Shown piece after piece: positions 7,793 through 13,943 of a DNA stretch of 23,222 bases (its first letter is position 1; each line of letters begins with the position of its first letter). Under the pieces are notes generated by a model. The model searched no databases and had not been told where the DNA came from. It saw only the letters and a program-made list of their open reading frames with translations. Source of the DNA: a virus; IMG/VR virus record IMGVR_UViG_3300025736_000211, positions 1 through 23,222 of that record; one strand, written 5' to 3'. A program made the translations under genes and the position numbers.

Positions 7793-7821
7793 ATTATATA
7801 AAAGATAGACTCGTCTCTCTA
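7793..7821 (-). promoter_or_regulatory. Possible promoter before the Imm-5-like gene
   Basis: On the minus strand: TAGAGA (4 of 6 to TTGACA) at 7821-7816, a 17-base spacer, and a perfect TATAAT at 7798-7793, about 20 bases before the start codon. The region is AT-rich, so chance matches are likely. Confidence 0.35.
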
Positions 7822-7822
7822 C

Positions 7823-7860
7823 TATCTTATAACCGCTTTATAGCAATTATTAAAGCTTAT
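7823..7860. repeat. 38-bp direct repeat, copy B
   Basis: Identical to 7120-7157. It starts (minus strand) at the stop codon of the 19-aa hydrophobic ORF. Both copies therefore begin at the end of a reading frame and lead into the leader of the next gene. Confidence 0.9.
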
Positions 7861-7916
7861 ATTAATAAATAAAAAATGTAATATAGTATAACAAAAAATG
7901 CAGCAAGTACCATCAT
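7857..7916 (-). CDS. Tiny hydrophobic peptide
   Basis: A 19-codon frame, MMVLAAFFVILYYIFYLLI, entirely hydrophobic, enough for one membrane helix. It begins within two bases of the previous stop, and AAGGAGG sits at proper spacing inside the end of the upstream gene. That gives it a credible translation signal. It may be a real membrane peptide or chance in AT-rich DNA. Confidence 0.4.
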   Translation of the reverse strand: MMVLAAFFVILYYIFYLLI

Positions 7917-7917
7917 T

Positions 7918-8283
7918 TTACATCCTCCTTTGTTCCTTTCTAATCATTCTATGTATTTGAGCAATAATGGCCGATAGTCCTGCTGTTTGGGTATCAAGAT
8001 AATATTCCATGTATCCTGTATCAATATCCAGAGGTTGTTTCATATGTGAATATGGAAGTATCGTTTTTGTTTCAACCAATATTCGGGCTATGTTAAAATA
8101 CATCTTTTTTACCCCAGACCGGAGGCAACTGCAATGTTTACATCCGGCCCAATATGTTGGGTTGCTCGAATTGTCTACAGTCCTAATTGGTGTTAATTTT
8201 CCTCCGCAACCTTCACAAACTCTATTCCTTGTTTTTATCTCTTCCTCACACTCTTTTTTAGTCACTATATATTTTCGCGTCAT
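7918..8283 (-). CDS. Conserved phage zinc-finger protein
   Basis: 121 aa. Cys23/Cys26 (CEGCGGKLTPIRTVDNSSNP) and Cys48/Cys51 (CKHCSC) form a zinc-binding pair set. The order CxxCGG, then a T(V)DN.sNPTYW segment and a second pair is one I recall from many phage genomes without known function. The C-terminus is basic and helical. The start overlaps the preceding stop by ATGA. Confidence 0.75.
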   Translation of the reverse strand: MTRKYIVTKKECEEEIKTRNRVCEGCGGKLTPIRTVDNSSNPTYWAGCKHCSCLRSGVKKMYFNIARILVETKTILPYSHMKQPLDIDTGYMEYYLDTQTAGLSAIIAQIHRMIRKEQRRM

Positions 8284-8630
8284 AATGCTCCTATTTCTAT
8301 GCGCCTTATAACAGGTTCATGCACCTTCCACTCCTGCTGTTGCAAGAACATTAGCAAGCCCTGATTAGGCTGCCAATGGCTACAAACATCAAAAGAACTT
8401 ACGTTTATTCCATAGCGTGGCCCGTTTGGGCACTTACAATGCCTTATCGGTTCACCTGCAAAAGCACAATATGTACAACATAAGGGAATTTTTAGGGGAC
8501 TATATCGATTATTGAGACGGGTTCTGTATTCCTTTTCTAACCTCTTCTTTACTCCTGTTCTGCGCTCTTCCCTTATTACGGTTGTTTCCTTTTGTATTAT
8601 CTTATCCGGCATTTCAACTTTTATTTGCAT
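8280..8630 (-). CDS. Cys/His-rich small protein
   Basis: 116 aa. A basic helical N-terminus (8-45) precedes a Cys/His cluster (CCTYC at 51-55, HCKC at 64-67, Cys83, His85), probably metal-binding. AGGAG lies 8 bases upstream of the ATG. Notably this ribosome site is embedded in the remnant of the duplicated Imm-5-like tail. Family not recognised. Confidence 0.65.
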   Translation of the reverse strand: MQIKVEMPDKIIQKETTVIREERRTGVKKRLEKEYRTRLNNRYSPLKIPLCCTYCAFAGEPIRHCKCPNGPRYGINVSSFDVCSHWQPNQGLLMFLQQQEWKVHEPVIRRIEIGAL

Positions 8631-8635
8631 TGTTT

Positions 8636-8690
8636 AACTCCTAATAGTCTTAGTCCGTATCTTATTATTTTTAAGCTCATTTTCTTTGCT
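8636..8690 (-). pseudogene. Remnant 3' end of a second Imm-5-like gene
   Basis: On the minus strand one frame reads MSLKIIRYGLRLLGVK, nearly identical to MSLKIIRYGLKLLGVK at the end of the intact 208-aa gene (one Lys/Arg change). The DNA differs at many synonymous positions, so this is an old coding copy, not a recent duplication. An in-frame TGA lies just upstream and the rest of the gene is absent. The part coding for LLGV supplies AGGAG for the next gene. Confidence 0.7.
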
Positions 8691-8709
8691 GTTCATTTTG
8701 CGCCTTTCT

Positions 8710-8961
8710 TCATTGCCATTGCACATTGTACAGGTATGCGTTCCCATCTGCGAACATTTCATCGCCCGCGTCATCCTGCAATTTTTCGTCCAGCTTCACC
8801 AACGCCTCCGCCAATCGTGAGCACGGGTAGGGGTAGGGGCGGCATACATCTCCATCCGCAAAAACGAGTACCGCTCTCCATTGCTTCTTTGCGTCGCGCT
8901 GATGTATTTCCAGTTTTCCGCCCATTTCTATTGCTGATTCAATCCATGGTAAGTTTTTCAT
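8710..8961 (-). CDS. Small conserved hypothetical protein
   Basis: 83 aa, starting MKNLPWIESAIEMGGKLEIH. The start at 8961 has AAGGAGG upstream and overlaps the preceding stop as ATGA; the longer frame to 9048 only reads through the neighbour. It looks like a compact alpha/beta fold (WRAVLVFADGDVCRP, then a helix LAEALVKLDEKL). Function unknown. Confidence 0.7.
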   Translation of the reverse strand: MKNLPWIESAIEMGGKLEIHQRDAKKQWRAVLVFADGDVCRPYPYPCSRLAEALVKLDEKLQDDAGDEMFADGNAYLYNVQWQ

Positions 8962-9737
8962 TGATCCCCCTCCTTTTTTAACTGTTTCGCCGCCTTTAGC
9001 GTGCCCTCCCAAAGAATCTCCGCAGTTGAACCGCCATGTAACCGCCATTTCTTACCATCAAAGCTTGGTACTAATCCCATTTTCCAAAGATCAACAGCAC
9101 ACTGATAGGGGTACTCTTTTTTCCATGCGGGCACCTCAGAAATAAAAATACTACCTATATATGCCCAGACCGAATCCCTGACCGAATCCCCGAGACCGGT
9201 CGAAGCCCAGACCGAAGCCCTGAGACCGACCAAATCCCGGACCGAAGCCCAGACCGAAGCCCTGAGACCGACCAAATCCCCGACCGAAGCCCAGACCGAA
9301 GCCCTGAGACCGACCAAATCCCCGACCGAAGCCCATTTTTCTGTCAATTGTATATGTTTCTTTGTAATTTTATTTGGAGGAAGAATTTTGAATGGATTTA
9401 TCGGGTTGCAAGCCTCTTTATAGTTCCATTGAAACACAGTTTTCGGGTTTAATTCTTCAATAATAGCCAGTTCTTCAAAACCGCATTTTACTTTATCCTC
9501 TTTTATCGATTTCCCAGAAACACGATATGCCGAACATGGTATCCTTGCCCCTACAAAACAATCATTTGGCTTGCGCGAAGCATGTATAAAGGCGTCCGAA
9601 CATAAATCGCCTGCAACGTTAAATTGGGGACATTTAACTGTTTTTCCTATATTTTCGCGATAATTTATAGTTTTGCCTGTGTAAAAATCAAAGCCATCCA
9701 GTTTCGCTAACTTATAAAATTTCTCAGTTTTGTTCAT
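8958..9737 (-). CDS. Phage protein with 14-residue WASV repeats
   Basis: 259 aa. The N-terminal part (1-134) is folded and contains GFDFYTGKTINYR, a Cys motif around 36-68 and CGFEELAIIEE. Residues 135-190 are four tandem copies of WASVGDLVGLRASV (the fourth degenerate), passing into WAYIGSIF. The C-terminal part contains CAVDLWKMGLVPSFDGKKWR, a motif I recall from widespread phage proteins that carry DSVWxSV repeats. The repeats probably form a regular helical or beta-solenoid rod; function is unknown. AAAGGAT precedes the start. The repeat frame is unusually GC-rich for this window. Confidence 0.75.
   Translation of the reverse strand: MNKTEKFYKLAKLDGFDFYTGKTINYRENIGKTVKCPQFNVAGDLCSDAFIHASRKPNDCFVGARIPCSAYRVSGKSIKEDKVKCGFEELAIIEELNPKTVFQWNYKEACNPINPFKILPPNKITKKHIQLTEKWASVGDLVGLRASVWASVGDLVGLRASVWASVRDLVGLRASVWASTGLGDSVRDSVWAYIGSIFISEVPAWKKEYPYQCAVDLWKMGLVPSFDGKKWRLHGGSTAEILWEGTLKAAKQLKKEGDQ
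9168..9335. repeat. 42-bp tandem repeat coding for the WASV units
   Basis: Three near-perfect 42-bp units and one degenerate unit, rich in GACC and CCGA words. The unit is a multiple of three, so the neighbouring frame also stays open across it, giving a Gly-Phe-Arg repeat that is a shadow, not a gene. Unit number could vary by slippage or recombination. Confidence 0.9.
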
Positions 9738-9780
9738 ATTTTAGCATCCTTTTTGTTTTTTTATTTGTCTTTCCCTTCAT
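9724..9780 (-). CDS. Tiny basic peptide or leader
   Basis: An 18-codon frame, MKGKTNKKTKRMLKYEQN, with a strong ribosome site (GGGAGGAG). It overlaps the start of the WASV-repeat gene. It may be a coupling leader that brings ribosomes to the larger gene rather than a functional protein. Confidence 0.35.
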   Translation of the reverse strand: MKGKTNKKTKRMLKYEQN

Positions 9781-9804
9781 TACTACTCCTCCCGTTTAAT
9801 CTTA

Positions 9805-10377
9805 TTATCTCACGTCTTTCGCAAACAAAGCAAAATCTTCACCATCAACTTTCCACGCTGTTGTAACATCAAACTTGCCCGTACTCAAGCAAAGTTCCAA
9901 CTGTTTGGATAGTACACCTGCAAAAAACTCCCTATAAGCAATACGCCTTGTATACTTCAAAAGCCCTTTTTTAAGTAAATAAATTAACGCCCCTGATTTT
10001 GCATTAGTTTCTGTATCCCTTACTACATCATTTATTAACTTTGTATGACCTACTGAAGTCGTATAGCTTACTATCCATGAAGTTTCACCTTTATTAATGT
10101 TAAGGTAAAAATTTGTACCGTCTTTACGTAGCACGTAGGGCAATCTATCCCCCAACTCGACAGAAGTAAGTGCAGAAATGTCTTTATCATCACAAATATG
10201 ATCCCCATAAGAAATTTGATCTCTATAATCCTCTAAATTATGGCCCGTCCACAAGGCTAAACGATACTCTCCTAGGGACAGGTGCCAATACCATACACTT
10301 TCTTGTTTTACGCCAAGCCTTTTTAATTCTTTGGAATCAGATAAATTACACGTATGCCCAGATTTTATTATATCCAT
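9805..10377 (-). CDS. Conserved hypothetical phage protein
   Basis: 190 aa. The start at 10377 (MDIIKSGHTC) is preceded by GAGGAGGATAAT; two ATGs further upstream in frame overlap the small gene before it. Residues 14-95 contain LKRLGVKQESVWYWH and LPYVLRKDGTNFYL, a pattern I recall in phage proteins without known role. It ends with GEDFALFAKDVR, which resembles GKNFALLADDIV in the 67-aa gene at 20487-20690, so the two may share a small C-terminal domain. Confidence 0.7.
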   Translation of the reverse strand: MDIIKSGHTCNLSDSKELKRLGVKQESVWYWHLSLGEYRLALWTGHNLEDYRDQISYGDHICDDKDISALTSVELGDRLPYVLRKDGTNFYLNINKGETSWIVSYTTSVGHTKLINDVVRDTETNAKSGALIYLLKKGLLKYTRRIAYREFFAGVLSKQLELCLSTGKFDVTTAWKVDGEDFALFAKDVR

Positions 10378-10378
10378 A

Positions 10379-10516
10379 TTATCCTCCTCTATTATACCCA
10401 TTTTCTTTATCCCGTTCTTCTGCAATTATTGCTGCTAATTGATATGTGCTATGTAGCATACTGCCTTCAGCCCTTACAATCCGTTCAGCTGTTCGTCCAT
10501 CTGCTTGTGTTATCAT
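10379..10516 (-). CDS. Small hypothetical protein
   Basis: 45 aa (MITQADGRTAERIVRAEGSM...), predicted helical. GGAG lies 6 bases before this ATG; a second ATG directly in front (10519) is too close. Its final codons GGA GGA double as the ribosome site of the next gene, and its stop is one base from the next start. This coupling supports a real gene. Confidence 0.6.
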   Translation of the reverse strand: MITQADGRTAERIVRAEGSMLHSTYQLAAIIAEERDKENGYNRGG

Positions 10517-10602
10517 CATGTGCTCCTTTCAGTATTGTGAGTGTTATCTAAATAAAGAATAGCACGGCGCCATATATATATGAGTGATGTAAGGGCCACT
10601 TT

Positions 10603-10636
10603 AAAAAATGTAGCACCACAATAGAAAAGTGTGCTA
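10603..10636 (-). terminator. Hairpin terminator overlapping the stop of the 172-aa gene
   Basis: On the minus strand TAGCAC ... GTGCTA (6 bp, extendable past a bulge) followed within two bases by a T6 run. The left arm contains the TAG stop codon. It would end the transcript from the right before the 45-aa gene. No strong promoter was found between it and that gene. Confidence 0.5.
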
Positions 10637-11152
10637 TTTAGCCTTATTTTTCTTAAGCAACCATCTCACAAAGTGAACGAAACTAGCTGCGCCTAAGCGT
10701 ACCTCTCCTGAGAATCTGTGTATCAGCTCCGTTATATCCTTGTCATCGACCATCATGTTACTAATTAGCATTGTTTTTATTATAGCTTTGGAGTTATCCA
10801 TAATTCCGATATCCGCGTTCCAATTGTTCATCCTCATAATCCTGGCCGATGGGCCCCTCACCACCGCAACTGTTGCGCTCTCATAATCTATGTCCTCAAT
10901 TACTCCCCTTGCAAGATCTATATTCCCCATTATTCCCTTACCGAACAATGCTAGCCCTTGTCTATTGTCAAAGGCGGATGCCGCAAACCATAAATTAGGC
11001 GTATCAGCATTATCCAGCACATACTGGATAGCTTTATCTCTGTATAATTTTACGCTGTTGCCGGCATGAGAAACAGCTATGCGGACAAGATCTTCAGGAT
11101 CGAATAATAAACGCATAAAATTAGGTACAAATTCTGTTAAAGTATAAGGCAT
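10634..11152 (-). CDS. Hypothetical protein
   Basis: 172 aa from MPYTLTEFVPNFMRLLF. The frame is open to 11212, but the ATG at 11152 has the best, though weak, site (CGGAATATT, like that of the Imm-5-like gene). It appears alpha/beta with a basic tail (VRWLLKKNKAK). No family recognised. The TAG stop lies in the terminator stem. Confidence 0.6.
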   Translation of the reverse strand: MPYTLTEFVPNFMRLLFDPEDLVRIAVSHAGNSVKLYRDKAIQYVLDNADTPNLWFAASAFDNRQGLALFGKGIMGNIDLARGVIEDIDYESATVAVVRGPSARIMRMNNWNADIGIMDNSKAIIKTMLISNMMVDDKDITELIHRFSGEVRLGAASFVHFVRWLLKKNKAK

Positions 11153-11420
11153 AATATTCCGCATATAGTATTTAAGAGGTACAGAGACGTAAATTAGCAG
11201 AAATCGAGGCATAAAGTAAAGAAGGCATAAGAGAATTCATCGTAGATAGCTGTTTTGCGGATAATATATGTTAAATTCAAGGCAAAAGTGGGGTAGGTAC
11301 AAAGATGTTATATATATAATATATTTATTATTGTAGTAACCCCACTTTTAGCTGAATAGTGCATGTGAAAATAATATAATGCGCATGCGTCGTATGCATT
11401 TGCAATAAGGTCAATCTTCA
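11153..11420. other. AT-rich gap with no confident gene
   Basis: No credible plus-strand gene. On the minus strand the only frame with any support is a 37-codon ORF (11308-11421). Most of the stretch is very AT-rich and contains the inverted repeat at 11284-11349. A near-palindrome of GCATGC words lies around 11380-11402. Confidence 0.5.
11284..11349. repeat. 11-bp perfect inverted repeat around an AT loop
   Basis: AAAAGTGGGGT (11284-11294) pairs perfectly with ACCCCACTTTT (11339-11349). After a 3-base internal loop, TACAA (11298-11302) pairs with TTGTA (11331-11335). The enclosed core is a run of TATATAAT-type sequence. The flanking T run is only four bases on either strand and the loop is long, so it is a poor classical terminator. 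Confidence 0.8.
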
Positions 11421-11421
11421 T
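11308..11421 (-). CDS. Doubtful small ORF
   Basis: 37 codons (MKIDLIANAYDACALYYFHM...). It begins as TGATG on the stop of the 51-aa gene, with AAAGAG nearby. The second half lies inside the inverted repeat and AT-run, so it may be chance or the decayed remainder of a longer gene. Confidence 0.3.
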   Translation of the reverse strand: MKIDLIANAYDACALYYFHMHYSAKSGVTTIINILYI

Positions 11422-11576
11422 CAGCGGCTCTTTATGCTGAATAGGCGGCGAACGCAGTTGAAATGTTGCAAACAAGAAAATTCCAATTCCTTCTCTACTG
11501 CTTCTTTAAGTGAGGCGTATTTTCCCACTGGAATTATAATTCTTCCATTATCCCATCGTTTGATAGCTATGTTCAT
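11421..11576 (-). CDS. Truncated N-terminal part of a pentapeptide-repeat-type protein
   Basis: 51 aa. MNIAIKRWDNGRIII then KYASLKEAVEKE resembles the N-terminal cap I recall from phage pentapeptide-repeat proteins (a short beta hairpin, then 'slKEavE', then ANLxGAxL repeats). No pentapeptides follow here; the frame changes to an unrelated basic tail and stops. AGGAG precedes the ATG, and the start overlaps the previous stop by ATGA. Either a truncated gene or an independent small protein. Confidence 0.5.
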   Translation of the reverse strand: MNIAIKRWDNGRIIIPVGKYASLKEAVEKELEFSCLQHFNCVRRLFSIKSR

Positions 11577-11695
11577 TTTGATTCTCCTGTTGGCGGGGTG
11601 AGGCGCTTCTTTTTTAGTTTTGCCTGTACACGAAGTGCTACCTCTCTTGCTCCATCTAATCCTTCAAGATGTCCATTTGCTCTAGCAGACTTCAT
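11573..11695 (-). CDS. Small basic hypothetical protein
   Basis: 40 aa (MKSARANGHLEGLDGAREVA..., ending KLKKKRLTPPTGESK). AAGGGA precedes the ATG, and its stop overlaps the next start (ATGA). Helical with a Lys/Arg tail. Family not recognised. Confidence 0.55.
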   Translation of the reverse strand: MKSARANGHLEGLDGAREVALRVQAKLKKKRLTPPTGESK

Positions 11696-11751
11696 TCTTC
11701 CCTTTTCGTGTAGAACCTAACCGCCTCTTTTTCTTTTTTCAACCCATCCAT
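11692..11751 (-). CDS. Doubtful 19-codon ORF
   Basis: MDGLKKEKEAVRFYTKREE lies between the 139-aa gene and the 40-aa gene. It overlaps the 40-aa start but has no ribosome site of its own. It may be a coupled peptide or the displaced tail of an older gene. Confidence 0.25.
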   Translation of the reverse strand: MDGLKKEKEAVRFYTKREE

Positions 11752-11753
11752 AG

Positions 11754-12173
11754 TCAGTTCAAGCCAGCCCGCTTCCGCCTGTCCGCTTCTGCCGGTGCGT
11801 TGGAGGGCGGTACTGCTAATACCTTGTTATTCTGCCTTAAAATCCTTACTTCATAGGCAAGCAATACGATTCTTCTTAAATCTTGATTATTTGTCATTTC
11901 TCCTCGATGCCATCCATCGCCAGATAAATCATCTGCTCTTTTTATAGCATCCTCAACTGAATCATTTGGCTGTAACCCACATGGTTTATTCTTCAAGTTT
12001 TCCGCCTCCCTGTCCGCTTCTGGCGGTACGGTGGAGGGCAGGGCGGGCTGGCTTTCCCGTTCTTTTGCCGACATATCGCCCACCGATGCCACCCATTGTC
12101 GTTTTTTAGTTAGTTCTCGCTGTTTCCGTGCAACTTTTTCAATATCTCCGATAGGATAACATTTCTTTTTCAT
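11754..12173 (-). CDS. Hypothetical protein carrying two GC-rich repeat insertions
   Basis: 139 aa. A basic N-terminus (MKKKCYPIGDIEKVARKQRE) precedes a Pro/Ala-rich stretch (PALPSTVPPEADREAEN), an ordinary acidic helical middle, then a second similar stretch at the C-terminus (AVPPSNAPAEADRRKRAG). The two stretches are coded by related GC-rich DNA that stands out against the AT-rich gene. The protein may therefore be an old small gene expanded by repeat insertion. Function unknown. Confidence 0.5.
   Translation of the reverse strand: MKKKCYPIGDIEKVARKQRELTKKRQWVASVGDMSAKERESQPALPSTVPPEADREAENLKNKPCGLQPNDSVEDAIKRADDLSGDGWHRGEMTNNQDLRRIVLLAYEVRILRQNNKVLAVPPSNAPAEADRRKRAGLN
11779..11811. repeat. 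GC-rich repeat, copy 2
   Basis: Shares CTGTCCGCTTCTG (11779-11791) exactly, and the following ~20 bases closely, with 12010-12042 in the same orientation. AAGCCAGCCCGC just to the left (11761-11772) is the exact reverse complement of 12043-12054. Confidence 0.75.
12010..12042. repeat. GC-rich repeat, copy 1
   Basis: Direct-repeat partner of 11779-11811. GCGGGCTGGCTT to its right (12043-12054) forms a 12-bp perfect inverted repeat with 11761-11772, so the whole 11761-12054 segment is bracketed by inverted ends. Confidence 0.75.
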
Positions 12174-12182
12174 ATTCCTTCT

Positions 12183-13910
12183 TTATTTTATCGTGTCAAA
12201 ATCTTTATGCTTTATTTTCGTAATAATTCGCTTACCGTTTCTAGCAAATAGCTCTGTTCGAGGACGTGCCACAATGCCTTCTGCAATAAAATCTCCCCAC
12301 TGTGACTTAAATCCTACCCTTGTCATTTCAACCATTTTCTCCAATGTTCCAAAACCAATTATGGGCGCAACTTCTATGCCAAACTTTAATGCAATATCTA
12401 TGACGTCTTTGCGTTGCAACCACCAATTACCGACCTTAACATCAAATAATAAGAAGCCCTTGTCCTGCCGATAACATCCACCCTTCTGGATACCTGTACC
12501 GTATCCTTCGCCATATAAGCAAACGGCTAGTGGTTTACCTTCTGGAGGAATAAAGGTTTCTTTAAATAAACCTAATTGAAGGTCAAATATATCGTGGAGT
12601 CTCTGAATTAAGTCCGGGTGGAGGTTCGCTTTGTCTGTCTTTCCTGCAAATTTTAATATACCGTCAAACTTAATACGGACATTTGTATTATGAACCAATA
12701 TACTATTAGTGAAATAATCAGAGTTGTCCTTAACCGATAAATCATATTGAAAGGTTTGTTGTCCTATCGCTCGTTTAGGCATCTTTTTTGAAATAGATAA
12801 TACTTCAGTATCTACAATATCTAAATATGTATCAAACGATTTATCCAAAATACAAAAATACTTTCTATATTTTTTAGGCAATTTATATTTCATACTATTA
12901 CAGATATAAGGGAAAATAATACTAAATAATTTTTCTGAACCATCGGCAGTCAAACACAAAGTATTGCCTTTATAATTAAATGTTTTACTATCTATATTAT
13001 ATTTTGTCTTAAACATATTTTGAAGTAATTTTACTTCATTATTATTAAAAGCATTAGTGGCAAATCTTACTCTTGCTCTTTGTCTATTATTAAAATCCGC
13101 TGAGCCATCATCCATATACCAAAAAGCAATCCCCATTGGTGATAATTCATTAGCCCACTCTTTTGAAACTTGTTTTTTATTATCTTCTTCACAATAGTTA
13201 ATTATTAAATTTGAAATAGCATTATTAACTATTGAATTACCTCGCCTATTTTTTTTACTTCCAGGAAAACCACCCCTACCTCCTTTATTTTCACTAAATA
13301 TCTTTCCTAAAAGCATTTTTTTATAGTCAAAATAACTACTTTGAGATATAGAATGAATAAAATTAAATCCTCTTGTGGTCTTTGATGGGCTATAAATTGA
13401 ACTATCACCAAGTAATGTTCCTAAAATTATTTGTCTAATTTCTTCTGGTAATTTTTCTGACAGATGACTAACTAATTGTCCTTTTACTAAATCTTTAGCT
13501 TGAATCCATTTATTGTCTGAAAAAAAGCTATGATTATCTGTGCATACAATATGTTTAGGTCTATTACCTTTATTTTTACTTTTTACCGAAATACATAAAA
13601 AATCTCGTTGTCTTTTTTCTTTATGATAATGTTCAATTTCTTTATACTCTACAACTTCTTTTTGTATATTATAAGATAACACTTTTACTGGTAATTTATT
13701 TTCAACTATTTTGCCTATCATTAACAAGCCTTTATCGGTATATATTTGATTCGTATAATGCAAACAACCGTCTACTTTTTCTGTAAAGCACCACTCGTTG
13801 TTGGCAAGATACTCAAATTCAGGGAGTGAAAATTCCCCCTCAAGCAAGGTTTTATAGTTGTTCTCTGGATCTCTTTTATATACTGTCTGAATTTTATGAT
13901 AAGTGTTCAT
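12183..13910 (-). CDS. RNA ligase precursor interrupted by an intein
   Basis: 575-aa precursor. The exteins (1-48 and 409-575) make a 215-aa ATP-dependent RNA ligase of the nucleotidyltransferase family. Motif I is EKVDG-TNVRI with Lys45 as the predicted AMP-accepting lysine. Motif III is around LYGEGYG, IIIa is GFLLFDVKV, IV is AEGIVARP, and V is ITKIKHKDF. It would seal nicked or cut RNA, as phage ligases do in repairing tRNA cleaved by host defences; the actual substrate is unknown. It is shorter than T4 Rnl2 (334 aa) and seems to lack a C-terminal domain. The intein sits directly after Gly48, so active enzyme requires protein splicing. The ribosome site is weak (AGAAGA). Confidence 0.88.
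   Translation of the reverse strand: MNTYHKIQTVYKRDPENNYKTLLEGEFSLPEFEYLANNEWCFTEKVDGCLHYTNQIYTDKGLLMIGKIVENKLPVKVLSYNIQKEVVEYKEIEHYHKEKRQRDFLCISVKSKNKGNRPKHIVCTDNHSFFSDNKWIQAKDLVKGQLVSHLSEKLPEEIRQIILGTLLGDSSIYSPSKTTRGFNFIHSISQSSYFDYKKMLLGKIFSENKGGRGGFPGSKKNRRGNSIVNNAISNLIINYCEEDNKKQVSKEWANELSPMGIAFWYMDDGSADFNNRQRARVRFATNAFNNNEVKLLQNMFKTKYNIDSKTFNYKGNTLCLTADGSEKLFSIIFPYICNSMKYKLPKKYRKYFCILDKSFDTYLDIVDTEVLSISKKMPKRAIGQQTFQYDLSVKDNSDYFTNSILVHNTNVRIKFDGILKFAGKTDKANLHPDLIQRLHDIFDLQLGLFKETFIPPEGKPLAVCLYGEGYGTGIQKGGCYRQDKGFLLFDVKVGNWWLQRKDVIDIALKFGIEVAPIIGFGTLEKMVEMTRVGFKSQWGDFIAEGIVARPRTELFARNGKRIITKIKHKDFDTIK
12687..13766 (-). other. Intein with LAGLIDADG homing endonuclease
   Basis: 360 residues (Cys49 to Asn408 of the precursor). 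It starts with Cys and ends ILVHN, followed by Thr409 as the +1 extein residue. The splicing blocks are visible: CLHYTNQIYT at the N-terminus, TDNH (124-127, block B), YDLSVKDNSDYF (block F) and the terminal His-Asn (block G). Two LAGLIDADG motifs (ILGTLLGDS at 162-170 and AFWYMDDGSA at 262-271) carry the acidic residues expected of an active nuclease. All key splicing residues are present, so it looks functional. Its DNA is visibly more AT-rich than the exteins, which fits recent arrival. Confidence 0.9.
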
Positions 13911-13943
13911 ATTCTTCTTTTTTATTTAGATTTATTTTACCTA

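Noticed and set aside
9168-9335. CRISPR array in the 42-bp repeats
   Set aside because: Units are directly adjacent, without unique spacers, and code for protein repeats.
9151-9336. Gly-Phe-Arg repeat ORF in another minus-strand frame
   Set aside because: It is open only because the 42-bp repeat is a multiple of three; the WASV frame continues into conserved flanks on both sides.
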